A stretch of 64,000 nucleotides of DNA. It comes from Bog-756 sp963737625. Its GTDB lineage: Bacteria; Actinomycetota; Acidimicrobiia; Acidimicrobiales; RAAP-2. Under the pieces are notes generated by a model. That model saw only the letters and a program-made list of their open reading frames with translations, had not been told where the DNA came from and did no database searches. Each line of letters starts with the position of its first letter. The stretch's first letter is position 1. Where the stretch lies: assembly GCA_963737625.1 (NCBI GenBank), contig CAVTTK010000002.1, positions 1,364,001 through 1,428,000 of the forward strand, written 5' to 3'. A program made the translations under genes and the position numbers. Shown here piece after piece: positions 18,206 through 26,317 of this stretch.

Positions 18206-19459
18206 GTGACCGACACCGCCTTCGACCGCAGTCACCTCGACGCCGAGCTCACCGACTCCGCCCTGTTCGTCCACGGGTTCCCCCACCAGGTCTTCACTGC
18301 CCTGCGGCATCACGAACCGGTGAGTTGGCATGCCTTCCCCGAGGGCTTCCCGGGAGCCCACGACGAGGGGTTCTGGGTGCTGTCGAAGCACGAGGACATC
18401 CAGGCGGTGAGCCGAAATCCCGACCTGTTCAGTGCCTTCGACGGTCCACAACTCAGCCACCAACCAGCGATTGCCGGGACGATGCTGGTGAGCATGGGAG
18501 GCCGAGACCACAGTCGTCAGCGCCGGCTCATCAGTGCTGGCTTCACTCCTCGGATGATTGAGCAGCTCGAGCACCAGATCCGCGGGTGGGCCGAGAGAAT
18601 CGTCGACGGAGCCCTGCTGCAGGGAGCGTGCGACTTTGTCTCGGAGATCGCCTACCCGCTACCGATGAACATGATCGCCGACATGGTGGGCATCCCCGCA
18701 GAGGACAGGGAGTGGCTCTTCTCCCTGACGAGCGACTTTCTTCGGGCCGGAGCCCCTGGCAGCGGCCTGTCGCCCGACGACCAGCTGGGTCTCCAGATCG
18801 AGATGTTCGAGTACGCCCAGAGCTTGGGGCAGAAGAAGCGGGCCAACCCCGAGGACGACGTCTGGACGATCCTGTCGATGGCGGAAGTCGAGACCGATGA
18901 TGGAGGCCGCACTGCCCTCAGTCAGACCGAGTTGGATCTCTTCTTTCTGCTGCTCATTGTGGCGGGCAGCGAGACCACCCGCAACGCCGTGTCACAGGGA
19001 CTCGTTGCGCTCCTCGAGCACCCCGACCAGCTCGAACGACTTCGCCAGGAGCCCGGAGCCATTCCTCTGGCCGTGGAGGAGATCCTCCGATGGTCGTCCC
19101 CGGTCGTGTGCTTTGCCCGACGGGCCACACGGGACACCGAGATCAGGGGCGTGCCCATCGGCCAGGGTCAACGGATCACGATGTGGTATCCGTCGGCCAA
19201 CCGTGACGGGGACGTCTTCGACGATCCTTTCTGCTTCAACACCGGCCGGAGCCCCAACCCGCATGTCGCATTCGGCGGAGGCGGTGTGCACTTCTGCCTG
19301 GGGGCCAGCCTGGCCCGGCGCGAACTCACCATCCTGCTGGAAGTGCTGTTCGAGCGGGCGACGCACATCGAAATGGCGGGAACTCCGTCTTACACGCCGC
19401 TGGGCATCCTCAATCCCATCATGCTCTTCATGGACGCACTGCCAGTTCGCCTCAGCTGA
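18206..19459 (+). CDS. Cytochrome P450
   Basis: 417-residue soluble bacterial P450 monooxygenase. The I-helix oxygen-activation motif is AGSETTRNA (about residue 252), the K-helix ExxR is EEILRWS (about 290), and the heme loop is FGGGGVHFCLGASLARRE (about 355-372) with the axial Cys. Length and motifs match the CYP families used by actinobacteria on sterols, fatty acids or xenobiotics; the substrate is not deducible. The GTG start has GGAGG 10 bases upstream. No ferredoxin or reductase gene is adjacent, so redox partners must be encoded elsewhere. Confidence 0.95.
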   Translation: MTDTAFDRSHLDAELTDSALFVHGFPHQVFTALRHHEPVSWHAFPEGFPGAHDEGFWVLSKHEDIQAVSRNPDLFSAFDGPQLSHQPAIAGTMLVSMGGRDHSRQRRLISAGFTPRMIEQLEHQIRGWAERIVDGALLQGACDFVSEIAYPLPMNMIADMVGIPAEDREWLFSLTSDFLRAGAPGSGLSPDDQLGLQIEMFEYAQSLGQKKRANPEDDVWTILSMAEVETDDGGRTALSQTELDLFFLLLIVAGSETTRNAVSQGLVALLEHPDQLERLRQEPGAIPLAVEEILRWSSPVVCFARRATRDTEIRGVPIGQGQRITMWYPSANRDGDVFDDPFCFNTGRSPNPHVAFGGGGVHFCLGASLARRELTILLEVLFERATHIEMAGTPSYTPLGILNPIMLFMDALPVRLS

Positions 19460-19597
19460 CTGGAACCGAACAGAGAAGGACCGGCGACCGCGCAGGCCCG
19501 TGCGCCTGAGGATCAGTACCGGCGCCTCGGACACCGGGACTTCAGGGGGCCGTCCGCATCCCGATCGCGTTGGAGCCGGCGATCATTCCCCTCGGCC

Positions 19598-20824
19598 TCA
19601 CAAGGCGATCAGCGAGGGGTCCTCGTTGACAAGGGTCGTGACCTTGGGAAGCCTCAGCGCCGGAAGCACCCGGGCCCGACTCTCGCCAGCGCGCCAAGCA
19701 TGGACGGTCGTTGCACCAACGGTCGACGAAAACAACCAACCGGCAGTCGACCACGTGAGGGCCATCGGGCCAAGGTTGGGATGGGTCTTCTGCTCGGAGC
19801 CGGCCAGAGCTCGGGCAACTCGAGCGTGGGGATCGATCACGAAGACCGCTTGGGGATAGGGGATGAGAGATGTACGCCCGAGGGCCCCTGTCAGGGCCAC
19901 GGTGGAGCCATCCGGAGAGATCGCCGCGTCTCCGGTCGTGGTGACACCGGGAGGAAGTCGCACGGCTCGATCAGACCCGGTAAGGACATTGAAGACATGG
20001 ACGAAACATCCGGTGACACAGCGCTCAGTCGACTCCCAGACGACCAGGTTGCCGCCGGCACCGATCACGGCTGCATTGTTGAATGTGTGGAGGACCCGGT
20101 TGGTCAAAGGATTCCAGACTTCCTCGACATTGGCGTACGGAGCGACGTCGCCGTAGGGAGGAAGTTGAGAAAGCACAATGCCGGCGTTGCCAGCATCACC
20201 CGTCGGATACCACCCCGCTCCCCCCGGCAAGGCCGTTGCGGCCCCTAGCTGCTTTCCTTCCCTGTCGACCAAATGAACGTTTCCCATCTGGGGCGCGTTG
20301 TAGTTCGAGCATCCGATGACCGGTATGCAGGGCTGTGACCAGATCCACGCTTCGTCCCTGTTCGGACCTCTGAGCACTCCCTCCGATGGACCCAGGTCGG
20401 TGGGCACACTATTGAACCCAACGGGATAGAGCCACGCGGTATTGCCCCGGTTCAGTATCAGGGAGCCGCCGACCGTGACCATGGCCAAATCGCGACTACC
20501 GCCGTAGGGCGCGGGCAGGGATCGCGCGGTGCTGGTCCCGGTGTCGGCGTCAAAGACCCGAAGATCATCGAAGGCATAGACCAGCGTCGCCCCGGTGTGG
20601 AGGTGGAGGGGCCATGCAGGCTGCGAGTTGATCGCAACAGATCGAGTGACGGAGCTCGAAAAGAGGTGGAACGTGAGTCCTACGCTGACCAGAGCCGCAA
20701 CGGTGGCCGCACCGATGGTGATCCACACGGTTCGGCGGCGCCGCCTCCGTCGGCGAGCCTCCTTGAACAGGAGCTGTGCCTGCTGGCCACCCGCTGCGGT
20801 GGGCTCTTCCAGCACCAACGTCAT
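19598..20824 (-). CDS. Membrane-anchored beta-propeller-like protein
   Basis: 408-residue protein. After about 30 residues an Arg-rich stretch (RRRRRRRR) stops transfer in front of one transmembrane helix (VWITIGAATVAALVSVGL), giving an N-in, C-out anchor. The extracytoplasmic part has repeated strand patterns such as VYAFDDLRVFDADTG, AAISPDGSTVALTGA and AVFVIDPHARVARAL, typical of WD40/YncE-like propellers, and paired cysteines (QPCIPVIGC, ERCVTGC) that may form disulfides. ATG 20824 is the first start after the GntR stop 31 bases upstream, and an AGGA precedes it. The pair is presumably one operon; the function is unknown, with surface sensing or binding a guess. Confidence 0.7.
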   Translation of the reverse strand: MTLVLEEPTAAGGQQAQLLFKEARRRRRRRRTVWITIGAATVAALVSVGLTFHLFSSSVTRSVAINSQPAWPLHLHTGATLVYAFDDLRVFDADTGTSTARSLPAPYGGSRDLAMVTVGGSLILNRGNTAWLYPVGFNSVPTDLGPSEGVLRGPNRDEAWIWSQPCIPVIGCSNYNAPQMGNVHLVDREGKQLGAATALPGGAGWYPTGDAGNAGIVLSQLPPYGDVAPYANVEEVWNPLTNRVLHTFNNAAVIGAGGNLVVWESTERCVTGCFVHVFNVLTGSDRAVRLPPGVTTTGDAAISPDGSTVALTGALGRTSLIPYPQAVFVIDPHARVARALAGSEQKTHPNLGPMALTWSTAGWLFSSTVGATTVHAWRAGESRARVLPALRLPKVTTLVNEDPSLIAL

Positions 20825-20855
20825 GCGATGGTCCTGGCTGGCGCGGTCCCGGGTC

Positions 20856-21215
20856 TCACGGGAGTCCCTCGATAATCTGAATGACTTCGTCTCGGCGGTA
20901 GCCCTGGTCGCGGCAGTAGTCGATGAGATCTCGGATCCTGTGCACGACCGCACCTCGCTCGGCTGAGCCGGCCACCGTGATGCCTCGTCCCCGTTGAAAG
21001 TCGAGGAGTCCCTCGTCGCGCAGGATGTGGAGGGCACGCAGTACGGTGTTCTTGTTCACATCCATGACCGCTGCCAGATCTTTGGCCAGCGGCAACCGCT
21101 CACCTGGGCCAGCCTCCCCCTCGGCGATCGCTCGGCGGATCTCGGCGGCGACTTGGTTGTGCAGCGGAACGGACTCGGTCCGGTCCACTCGGATGGTCAG
21201 CATGGTGCTACTCAT
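20856..21215 (-). CDS. GntR-family transcriptional regulator (YtrA-like)
   Basis: 119-residue regulator. The winged helix-turn-helix is clear: VPLHNQVAAEIRRAIAEG, LPLAKDLAAVMDVNKNTVLR (about residues 42-61) and LLDFQRGRGITV, the GntR wing. The C-terminus is only about 40 residues, the short effector-poor tail of the YtrA subfamily. YtrA regulators normally head ABC-transporter operons; here the only downstream gene is the membrane-anchored propeller-like protein. The ATG overlaps the right edge of the palindrome ATAGATCTAT (about 21219-21228), a possible autoregulatory site. Confidence 0.85.
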   Translation of the reverse strand: MSSTMLTIRVDRTESVPLHNQVAAEIRRAIAEGEAGPGERLPLAKDLAAVMDVNKNTVLRALHILRDEGLLDFQRGRGITVAGSAERGAVVHRIRDLIDYCRDQGYRRDEVIQIIEGLP

Positions 21216-21257
21216 GATAGATCTATTCCTTCAGCATGTCCATGGCGGAAATCTCAT

Positions 21258-21359
21258 AAGGGGACCGCGACTTTCGCGGGGACGTACACGTTCGCTGTCA
21301 CCGCCAAGAACACTGCAGGAACGGCATCTCAGACCTTCTCCTTGAATGTGACAGGCTGA
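21258..21359 (+). pseudogene. C-terminal remnant of an Ig-like (He_PIG type) surface protein
   Basis: The plus-strand frame ends in TFAGTYTFAVTAKNTAGTAS followed shortly by LNVTG and a stop, which is the repeating core of bacterial putative Ig domains in secreted proteins. Upstream the frame is unrelated and lies in the GntR promoter region, so only about 33 codons survive. The surrounding gene is missing, consistent with a rearrangement at the left edge of the accessory zone. Confidence 0.5.
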
Positions 21360-21466
21360 CACCACGGTTACACCGTTGGTTTGTCCGGGTAGGAGTCAGG
21401 GGCTATTGGCACTCAGATCAGCGAAGCCCCGAACCGACACCCGTTCAGTCTGGCCTGCCACCGGCC

Positions 21467-22543
21467 TTAGCTCTCTTTCCGAGAGATCAAGACCTCGAGG
21501 GGATGGCCTGGACTGCCATCGAGTCCGAGCCTGCGGTCCTCCAATCGAACGAACTCTGTCGAGAGGCCGCCGTTCATGGAAACGAAGTGTCCGAAGTCGT
21601 CGCCCCACTCGCGGACGACGAGCGATCGTTCCAGATCCCTCAGTCCACCGTGGTACTCGGGGGGCAGGAGATACTCGATTCCCGATTCGGATGGGACCGC
21701 TCGCACCAACGTTCTGCGACCGTGGACAATGGGCACCGTGTACACATGGGCACCTCCAGGCCGGAGCACACGGGCGATCTCTGCCATCGCCCGATCGGGT
21801 CGCAGAACGTGTTCGAGCACATCTTGGGTGATGAACAGGTCGAATGAGGCATCGGGAAAGGTCAGTCGCTCGATGTCCTGGCATGACATGTCATTCCCGA
21901 TGCTCTCACCACGTGGTATTTCGTGAACGAGATAGCGAGAGCCGGAATAACCACCGGACGATTCTCGCCTGAACTTCGCCGTTGTCAATCCGCCCGCTCC
22001 ACATTCGTGCATTTGGAGATCACGCCACCTCGGGAACCGTCTATCGAGGACGAACATCATGGCCCGCCACCTCGGCATCGATCCGCACCGAATGCACAAG
22101 TAGTCGTTGGCTAACCAAGGACCGGTAACCACGAACAGGGTGGGGTGATCACATACAAGGCAGCGTCCAAGGTTGGCGTTGCCGTTAACAACGAAGCGAC
22201 CGTATCTTCGAACGGCACTCAACGACACGTCGACTCTCTGCTTCAGCCTCACAGGCCAAAAGTACCCTTCTGCGGCGACCGATACCCCACGATCATGGGG
22301 AATCGAGTCATGGAAGTGGCTGCCATCATCGGGGTCCGAGCCTGGGACGATTAATGCGAGACCGGGAGGGCCGGAACGGCTGGCGGCGGCACAGAAGACG
22401 GTGATCGCGAACTGTGGATCTGCAAGCTCGACGTGGAACGCACCGGGGAGGTCAAAATTGAACTGGGCTTTGTGCCGACAGACGAACTCTTGCGGGAACC
22501 TCGGGGCTGCCCGCCTACACGGACCGGAACGTGCACGGGGCAC
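21467..22543 (-). CDS. SAM-dependent methyltransferase with N-terminal Cys knuckle
   Basis: Class I (type 11-like) methyltransferase. The core has LQMHECGAGGLTT as motif I, FPDASFDLFITQDVLEHV as motif IV/V, and MAEIARVLRPGG after it. In front lie CLVCDH and CIRCGS, two CxxC pairs suggesting a zinc knuckle, as in methyltransferases of polysaccharide or glycolipid loci. The start is uncertain: the frame is open to 22543, while GTG 22252 (AGAAGG upstream) would give about 261 residues; the region between looks partly coding (FDLPGAFHVELADPQFAITV). The methyl acceptor is unknown. It lies downstream of an acyltransferase on the same strand, so glycan decoration is plausible. Confidence 0.72.
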   Translation of the reverse strand: MPRARSGPCRRAAPRFPQEFVCRHKAQFNFDLPGAFHVELADPQFAITVFCAAASRSGPPGLALIVPGSDPDDGSHFHDSIPHDRGVSVAAEGYFWPVRLKQRVDVSLSAVRRYGRFVVNGNANLGRCLVCDHPTLFVVTGPWLANDYLCIRCGSMPRWRAMMFVLDRRFPRWRDLQMHECGAGGLTTAKFRRESSGGYSGSRYLVHEIPRGESIGNDMSCQDIERLTFPDASFDLFITQDVLEHVLRPDRAMAEIARVLRPGGAHVYTVPIVHGRRTLVRAVPSESGIEYLLPPEYHGGLRDLERSLVVREWGDDFGHFVSMNGGLSTEFVRLEDRRLGLDGSPGHPLEVLISRKES

Positions 22544-22730
22544 CTTGACTGCACGTCCGCTGACCGGACGTTGGCCGAAAGGGTGTTGCTTGGTGCGTAA
22601 GCAACCTTCTGCTCACGGACCGGTATGAGTGACGGAATGGGAGGCTGTCTAGTCCGAGAAACGGAGCTCACGGTGATCGCCCGCCTACCCAGAAAATGGC
22701 CGGCGCGGGGTCAGGTGCAGGAGGAAAGAG

Positions 22731-22778
22731 GCCGGGCCCGGAGGTTGGGTGGCGGGACCCTCGCTCAACGGGCCCGGC
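22731..22778 (-). terminator. Long perfect hairpin downstream of the acyltransferase gene
   Basis: Ten-base perfect arms GCCGGGCCCG (22731-22740) and CGGGCCCGGC (22769-22778) enclose a 28-base loop that can form a further GGGT/ACCC stem. On the minus strand the stem is followed by CTCTTTCCTCC, a pyrimidine tract but not a T-run. A terminator or structured RNA in the 338-base gap between acyltransferase and methyltransferase; that gap holds no gene I can support. Confidence 0.4.
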
Positions 22779-22831
22779 AGGGGAAACCCTACGGCTGAGA
22801 GCTGACGACTGCGTGACGTTCGGAGGAAGAT

Positions 22832-22848
22832 GTAGGCGGGACCCCTAC
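22832..22848 (-). terminator. Small hairpin just after the acyltransferase stop
   Basis: Inverted repeat GTAGG-N7-CCTAC about 35 bases past the stop codon at 22882, followed on the minus strand by ATCTTCCTCC. A weak candidate terminator. Confidence 0.25.
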
Positions 22849-22881
22849 CTCGAGGGACAGGGGATTCGGTCAGGCGTTCCC

Positions 22882-24141
22882 TCAATCTAAAGGAGAAGGA
22901 AGCGGACCCTCTCCTTGTTCAGGCGCTGGTCCCGGGACGGCAGTGGGCATCTCAATCGCCACGTCGCCTTCACTCAACAGCACTGATGGTGCACTAACAA
23001 GCTTCCGTCTGGGTAGAAGCACCACCTTCTTCAACGCGAGCGCGTGTTTCTCGATGGCCCACCAGCTGCCAACGGCAAGCGGCACAGTAAGGGCGATCGA
23101 CATCGTGGTGTAGCCGAACCAACCCCAACTGACCACTCCCCACATTGCCAGGAGTTGTTGCACTGGCCAGGCATACACATAGATGCCGTAGGAGTAGTCA
23201 TTGCGCGCACCAATCCTTTGGAACGGAAGATGTGCTCCAAGCCAAAGGAGCGGGTAGGCGATTGCTGGAGCGAACGACGACGCGTTGGTGAAGAAGTAGA
23301 AGGCTGGACGACTTCCTGCAGGCAACCACAACGTCCCGACGAATAGCACTGCGGTGACGAGGGCGAGCCAACCTGAGTCGGGGACTGTCTCCCGATAGAG
23401 ATACAGCAGCGATCCGACCAAGAAGATGGAACCGAGCCTCATGAGGTTCATCATCCAAAAGTTCTGGTAAATGCTGAAATGGATCGCCAACGATGGCGAA
23501 ACCGTTATCACGGCGATCGCACACAGCAGCGCGGCGGTGATTCCGAGTACTACGACGCGCCTGCGCAGCAGTCCAACCGCGGCGAGGGCTCCCAGGATGA
23601 GATAGCAGAGGAACTCGTAGAACAGTGTCCAAAGTGATCCGTTCCAGTTCCCCCATTCCAAAAAGTCATATCTGCCCCTAGGAAGACCGGCGATGGAACG
23701 CTGGTGGATCTGCAGAAGTAGGTTCTTGTACACATAGCCCCAGGGGCCGAGTGGGGCGTGAAAGTAGCAGGACAGTGGATGGCAGGGATGCTGTGTTGTC
23801 AGCCACGCAAGTACGCCAAAGCCAAACGCCGTCACAATCAGACAGGCCCAGAACGCCGGAAAAATCCGCAGAAACCGCTGCCACAGGTACCGGCCCGTCC
23901 CGTTGCGCAGAGCGCTGCCGGCTATGAGGTAGCCGCTGATTCCAAAGAACCCATAGACGGCCATCCCACCGAGGTCCGTACCATTTATGCCGGACAGGTA
24001 GCCCCATTCCCCAAACAGCGTGGAGTGGCCAACGATCACTGCTACCGCCAGGACCAGACGAATGAAGTTCAGGCTGTTGAGGCGGGGTGAAAGTGCCTCA
24101 CCGAGTTTCGCCCGTTTCCCCGGCTTGGCCTCGCGTTTCAT
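22882..24141 (-). CDS. Acyltransferase 3 family membrane protein (OafA/YrhL-like)
   Basis: 419-residue polytopic O-acyltransferase with about ten hydrophobic segments. Near the N-terminus SLNFIRLVLAVAVIVGHS carries the conserved R and H positions, then FFGISGYLIAGSAL (about residue 66) and the basic loop RYLWQRFLRIFPAFW (about 84), all family hallmarks; WNGSLWTLFYEFLCYL (about 168) holds the conserved W-x-L-x-x-E. Such enzymes transfer acetyl or other acyl groups to extracellular sugars. Unlike the SGNH-tailed protein at the right edge of the window, it has no hydrolase domain. GAGG precedes the ATG at about nine bases and a strong extended -10 lies upstream. Codon use is less GC-rich than in the core genes. 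Confidence 0.88.
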   Translation of the reverse strand: MKREAKPGKRAKLGEALSPRLNSLNFIRLVLAVAVIVGHSTLFGEWGYLSGINGTDLGGMAVYGFFGISGYLIAGSALRNGTGRYLWQRFLRIFPAFWACLIVTAFGFGVLAWLTTQHPCHPLSCYFHAPLGPWGYVYKNLLLQIHQRSIAGLPRGRYDFLEWGNWNGSLWTLFYEFLCYLILGALAAVGLLRRRVVVLGITAALLCAIAVITVSPSLAIHFSIYQNFWMMNLMRLGSIFLVGSLLYLYRETVPDSGWLALVTAVLFVGTLWLPAGSRPAFYFFTNASSFAPAIAYPLLWLGAHLPFQRIGARNDYSYGIYVYAWPVQQLLAMWGVVSWGWFGYTTMSIALTVPLAVGSWWAIEKHALALKKVVLLPRRKLVSAPSVLLSEGDVAIEMPTAVPGPAPEQGEGPLPSPLD

Positions 24142-24164
24142 CTTTCTGACCTCACGTTGGCCGG

Positions 24165-24170
24165 ACTATA
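24165..24170 (-). promoter_or_regulatory. Extended -10 TGC-TATAGT of the acyltransferase promoter
   Basis: TATAGT preceded by TGC on the minus strand, 23 bases before ATG 24141, leaving room for a leader with the GAGG ribosome binding site. No recognisable -35. Confidence 0.5.
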
Positions 24171-24997
24171 GCAATGCGACGCTGTTCGCCCTGATGTGCC
24201 ACAGCGTCAATCCGCCCGGTCGTCACGCCCCGTGGCAACCTGGCGCAGATAGCCCATTACGCCGAGTCGTTTGCATGCCTCTCGCACCAGTGTTTCCGAC
24301 TCGTCCAGGCCGAGGACGGCCCAGGGCATGCTCAGCACTGCCGAACATCACGGAGTGGAGAGGTCGGTTCGAGGACGGGGCCGCCAGGTGGCACACGGTC
24401 GAAGCGTGCGATGGCCACCGAGCCGACCTGGACTTCACTCCAGCGGATCGCCACTCCACTCAGGATCGACCAGGAGACCAGAAATCGTCCGTTCTGGACG
24501 TAGGTACCGGATTCACCGATACCCACCGTCGAGTGGGGTGCCGAAACGGGTGTAGACCGGAAGGGGTCGTCGGGTCAGTGGTGGTTATAAGGGGATTCCT
24601 CAGCTGGCCTGACGCCGGGCAGGGGGTAGCGCCAGCCCTGAACCTAGGCCGCACGGACTTACTCCCGCTGTGCCTTATAAAGAATGCACCGGTTCCGAAA
24701 CTTGGTCTGGAGCGTCTTCCCTAACTGCGGAGCAGCGCTCGCAGAGTTCTCTACGACACGGCGGGTAACTGAGAGCGAACCACTCGTGACCGAAGATTCT
24801 GCAGACGAGTTTTCTCGGGGGATCTTCCATGACGATCGAACCCTAAGCGATAGTCCGAGGTATTTCCGAGCGGCCTGCCACCCATCCGTCCCACATTTAC
24901 GTAACGTTTATCCGATCCCCAAATTCATCTTCATCTCAGTCCAGCGAATCACTGTCCCTCCGCACAGGATCGCCCAAGAGGCCCGCCAGCAGCCGTT
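24171..24997. other. Gene-poor stretch with degenerate repeats
   Basis: No gene I can support. It holds copy A (24374-24558) and most of copy B (from 24930) of the dispersed repeat described below, and a plus-strand fragment (LAQIAHYAESFACLS, about 24239-24283) that resembles the decayed ORF in front of the integrase at 34.4 kb. Confidence 0.4.
24374..24558 (+). repeat. Dispersed intergenic repeat, copy A (longest layout)
   Basis: Contains all four blocks of the family in order: GTGGCACACGG...TGCGATGGCCACCG, the core GCCGACCTGGACTTCACTCC, CCGTTCTGGACGTAGGTA, and GAGTGGGGTGCCGAAACGGG followed by TGTAGACC. The core is an imperfect palindrome. No flanking target duplication was seen. Confidence 0.6.
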
Positions 24998-25010
24998 CTA
25001 GACGTAGGTC
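24930..25010 (+). repeat. Dispersed intergenic repeat, copy B (truncated)
   Basis: Right half of the core (CTCAGTCCAGCGAATCACTG), then CAGGATCGCCCAAGAGGCCC and GCCGTTCTAGACGTAGG, matching copy F; the left part and the final block are missing. It supplies the stop codon of the small minus-strand ORF at 24998. Confidence 0.55.
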
Positions 25011-25156
25011 CAATGCGTTGGGGACGATTCAGCCTGCGATCTCCCCTTTGAACCGCGGCACAGGTCGTCAACGGCATCCACCGAGACGATCACCGCATCG
25101 GACTCCTGCATGCCGAATCCGAGGGTCTGTTGGAACTGCTGATCGAGCTGGTGCAT
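24998..25156 (-). CDS. Small hypothetical protein
   Basis: 52-residue ORF with natural-looking composition: HQLDQQFQQTLGFGMQESD, then DAVIVSVDAVDDLC and a polar tail. The stop lies inside repeat copy B. No ribosome binding site is strong and nothing is recognised. It may be a relic; listed because the residue pattern looks protein-like in an otherwise empty stretch. Confidence 0.3.
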   Translation of the reverse strand: MHQLDQQFQQTLGFGMQESDAVIVSVDAVDDLCRGSKGRSQAESSPTHWTYV

Positions 25157-25191
25157 CGTGGAGCCACTCTTGAGCGTCGAACACGCCTGAC

Positions 25192-25275
25192 GGGGCCGGC
25201 AAGTGGCACACGGTGGAAGCCTGCGATGGTCACCGGGCCGACCTGGACACAGTCCAGTGGATCGGGTCCACGCGA
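25192..25275 (+). repeat. Dispersed intergenic repeat, copy C
   Basis: First two blocks only: GTGGCACACGGTGGAAGCC...TGCGATGGTCACCG and the core GCCGACCTGGACACAGTCC with AGTGGATCGGG. The later blocks are absent or unrecognisable. Confidence 0.55.
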
Positions 25276-25353
25276 CTCCGGGCGGAACTGCCCTGGAGTC
25301 CGTGAAACGTCGGCGTAGAGACAACGTGCGGGCTTGAGCCAGGCATCGTTGGG

Positions 25354-25359
25354 TATCCT
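25354..25359 (+). promoter_or_regulatory. -10 element TATCCT, leaderless type, for the small membrane ORF
   Basis: TATCCT followed by six bases and GTG 25366. The same hexamer and spacing occur before uvrA. A TTGAGC lies only 14 bases upstream, too close for a normal -35. Confidence 0.35.
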
Positions 25360-25365
25360 TGCCGT

Positions 25366-25509
25366 GTGCTGATCGCCCTGGTCGCCCTTGCCGTTGCCGG
25401 GACCGTGCTGGCCACGCTCGTCTTGCCGGTCTTTGTTGTCCTGCTCATGGGTCTTGGTCAAGGGAAGCACCAGGCCGCTCGGGCCCCCATCTCCGACTCG
25501 CCCGGCTGA
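25366..25509 (+). CDS. Small single-pass membrane protein
   Basis: 47-residue ORF: one long hydrophobic helix (LIALVALAVAGTVLATLVLP and on to FVVLLMGL) followed by the polar tail GQGKHQAARAPISDSPG. No relative recognised. The start is suggested by the TATCCT hexamer six bases before the GTG. It sits between repeat copies C and D. Real but tiny, or a chance ORF; the clean amphipathic split favours a real peptide. Confidence 0.4.
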   Translation: MLIALVALAVAGTVLATLVLPVFVVLLMGLGQGKHQAARAPISDSPG

Positions 25510-25537
25510 AACTCCGTCGGAACGAGGTTTGCCATGC

Positions 25538-25605
25538 GTTGGCACACGGCGAAGGCTTGCGATGGCCTCAGAGCCGACCTGGACTCAGTCCAGCGGATTG
25601 GCCGT
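25538..25605 (+). repeat. Dispersed intergenic repeat, copy D
   Basis: Blocks one and two: TTGGCACACGGCGAAGGC...TGCGATGGCCTCAGA and the consensus core GCCGACCTGGACTCAGTCC with CAGCGGATTGG. It ends just before the stop of the SnoaL-like gene. Confidence 0.6.
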
Positions 25606-25612
25606 TTGGTGG

Positions 25613-26074
25613 TCACGCCCCACTGAGGAGCGCTGCTGTGTCTTCAAAGGAGCGAACGAGGATCAATGGATCTGCGTGTCGGTGGAGTCGAATCCACCTG
25701 TCACCATCCTTTTGGAACACTTGCGTTGTCCGAAGGATCCATGGCTGAGGAGAATCGGTTCCGTCGAACTTGACTGTGTTCCGTTCGACCATGATGAGAA
25801 CAACCAGATCGCCCTCAACGATGGACTTTAGGACCTCGCAATGGCCTTCTCCGCCATGAAACTTGCTTGACGAGAACGCTGCCTGCGCTGCGGCGAACTC
25901 TTCGGGGGTCATTGCGCCAATTGCAGGACCAGGTCCACCAAGGGGACCGAAGAGTGTCATGTCAGGAGCTTGCCCAACACCGGCCAGCGCCTCGGACCTG
26001 CCATCGATCCAATTTGATCGCCCTTGATCTATCTGGGTGATGAGATCCTGAACTTCCTCATGGGTAACCGCCAT
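25613..26074 (-). CDS. SnoaL-like / ketosteroid-isomerase-type protein
   Basis: 153-residue protein with the size and pattern of the NTF2-like (SnoaL/DUF4440) fold: an N-terminal helix EVQDLITQIDQG, then strands with EGHCEVLKSIVEGDLVVLIM, VKFDGTDSPQPWILRTTQV, and the closing FQKDGDRWIRLHRHADPL typical of these cone-shaped folds. The function, enzymatic or ligand-binding, cannot be told. The ATG at 26074 is well supported by GGAGG at about six bases. It lies between repeat copies D and E in the less GC-rich zone and is intact. Confidence 0.72.
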   Translation of the reverse strand: MAVTHEEVQDLITQIDQGRSNWIDGRSEALAGVGQAPDMTLFGPLGGPGPAIGAMTPEEFAAAQAAFSSSKFHGGEGHCEVLKSIVEGDLVVLIMVERNTVKFDGTDSPQPWILRTTQVFQKDGDRWIRLHRHADPLILVRSFEDTAALLSGA

Positions 26075-26178
26075 CCGAGCCTCCGGTATGCGCTTCGTCT
26101 CCGCCGAATTCCGTGACGGTAGCACCCTCGCAGACTCCCGGGCCGGTGCCGGCCATGTCCAGCTCTGCCCCTAGCTCC

Positions 26179-26234
26179 CGAATGCCACCGGGCCGACCTG
26201 GAGTCAGTCCAGCGAATCACTGGTTCGCCGCCAA
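26179..26234 (+). repeat. Dispersed intergenic repeat, copy E
   Basis: Core GCCGACCTGGAGTCAGTCC followed by AGCGAATCACTGGTTCGCCG, identical to copy F over the latter 20 bases; other blocks are missing. It lies 105 bases upstream of the SnoaL-like gene start. Confidence 0.6.
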
Positions 26235-26317
26235 TCCGTTCACAGTTGCCATGGGGTTACTGAGTTTAGAATTGTGCACGAATAGTGAGATACCCAGGGC
26301 GGACCGCAAGTACCGAT

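Noticed and set aside
22779..22830. TPP-riboswitch-like CTGAGA segment
   Set aside because: The other conserved TPP elements are absent and no thiamine gene follows on either strand.
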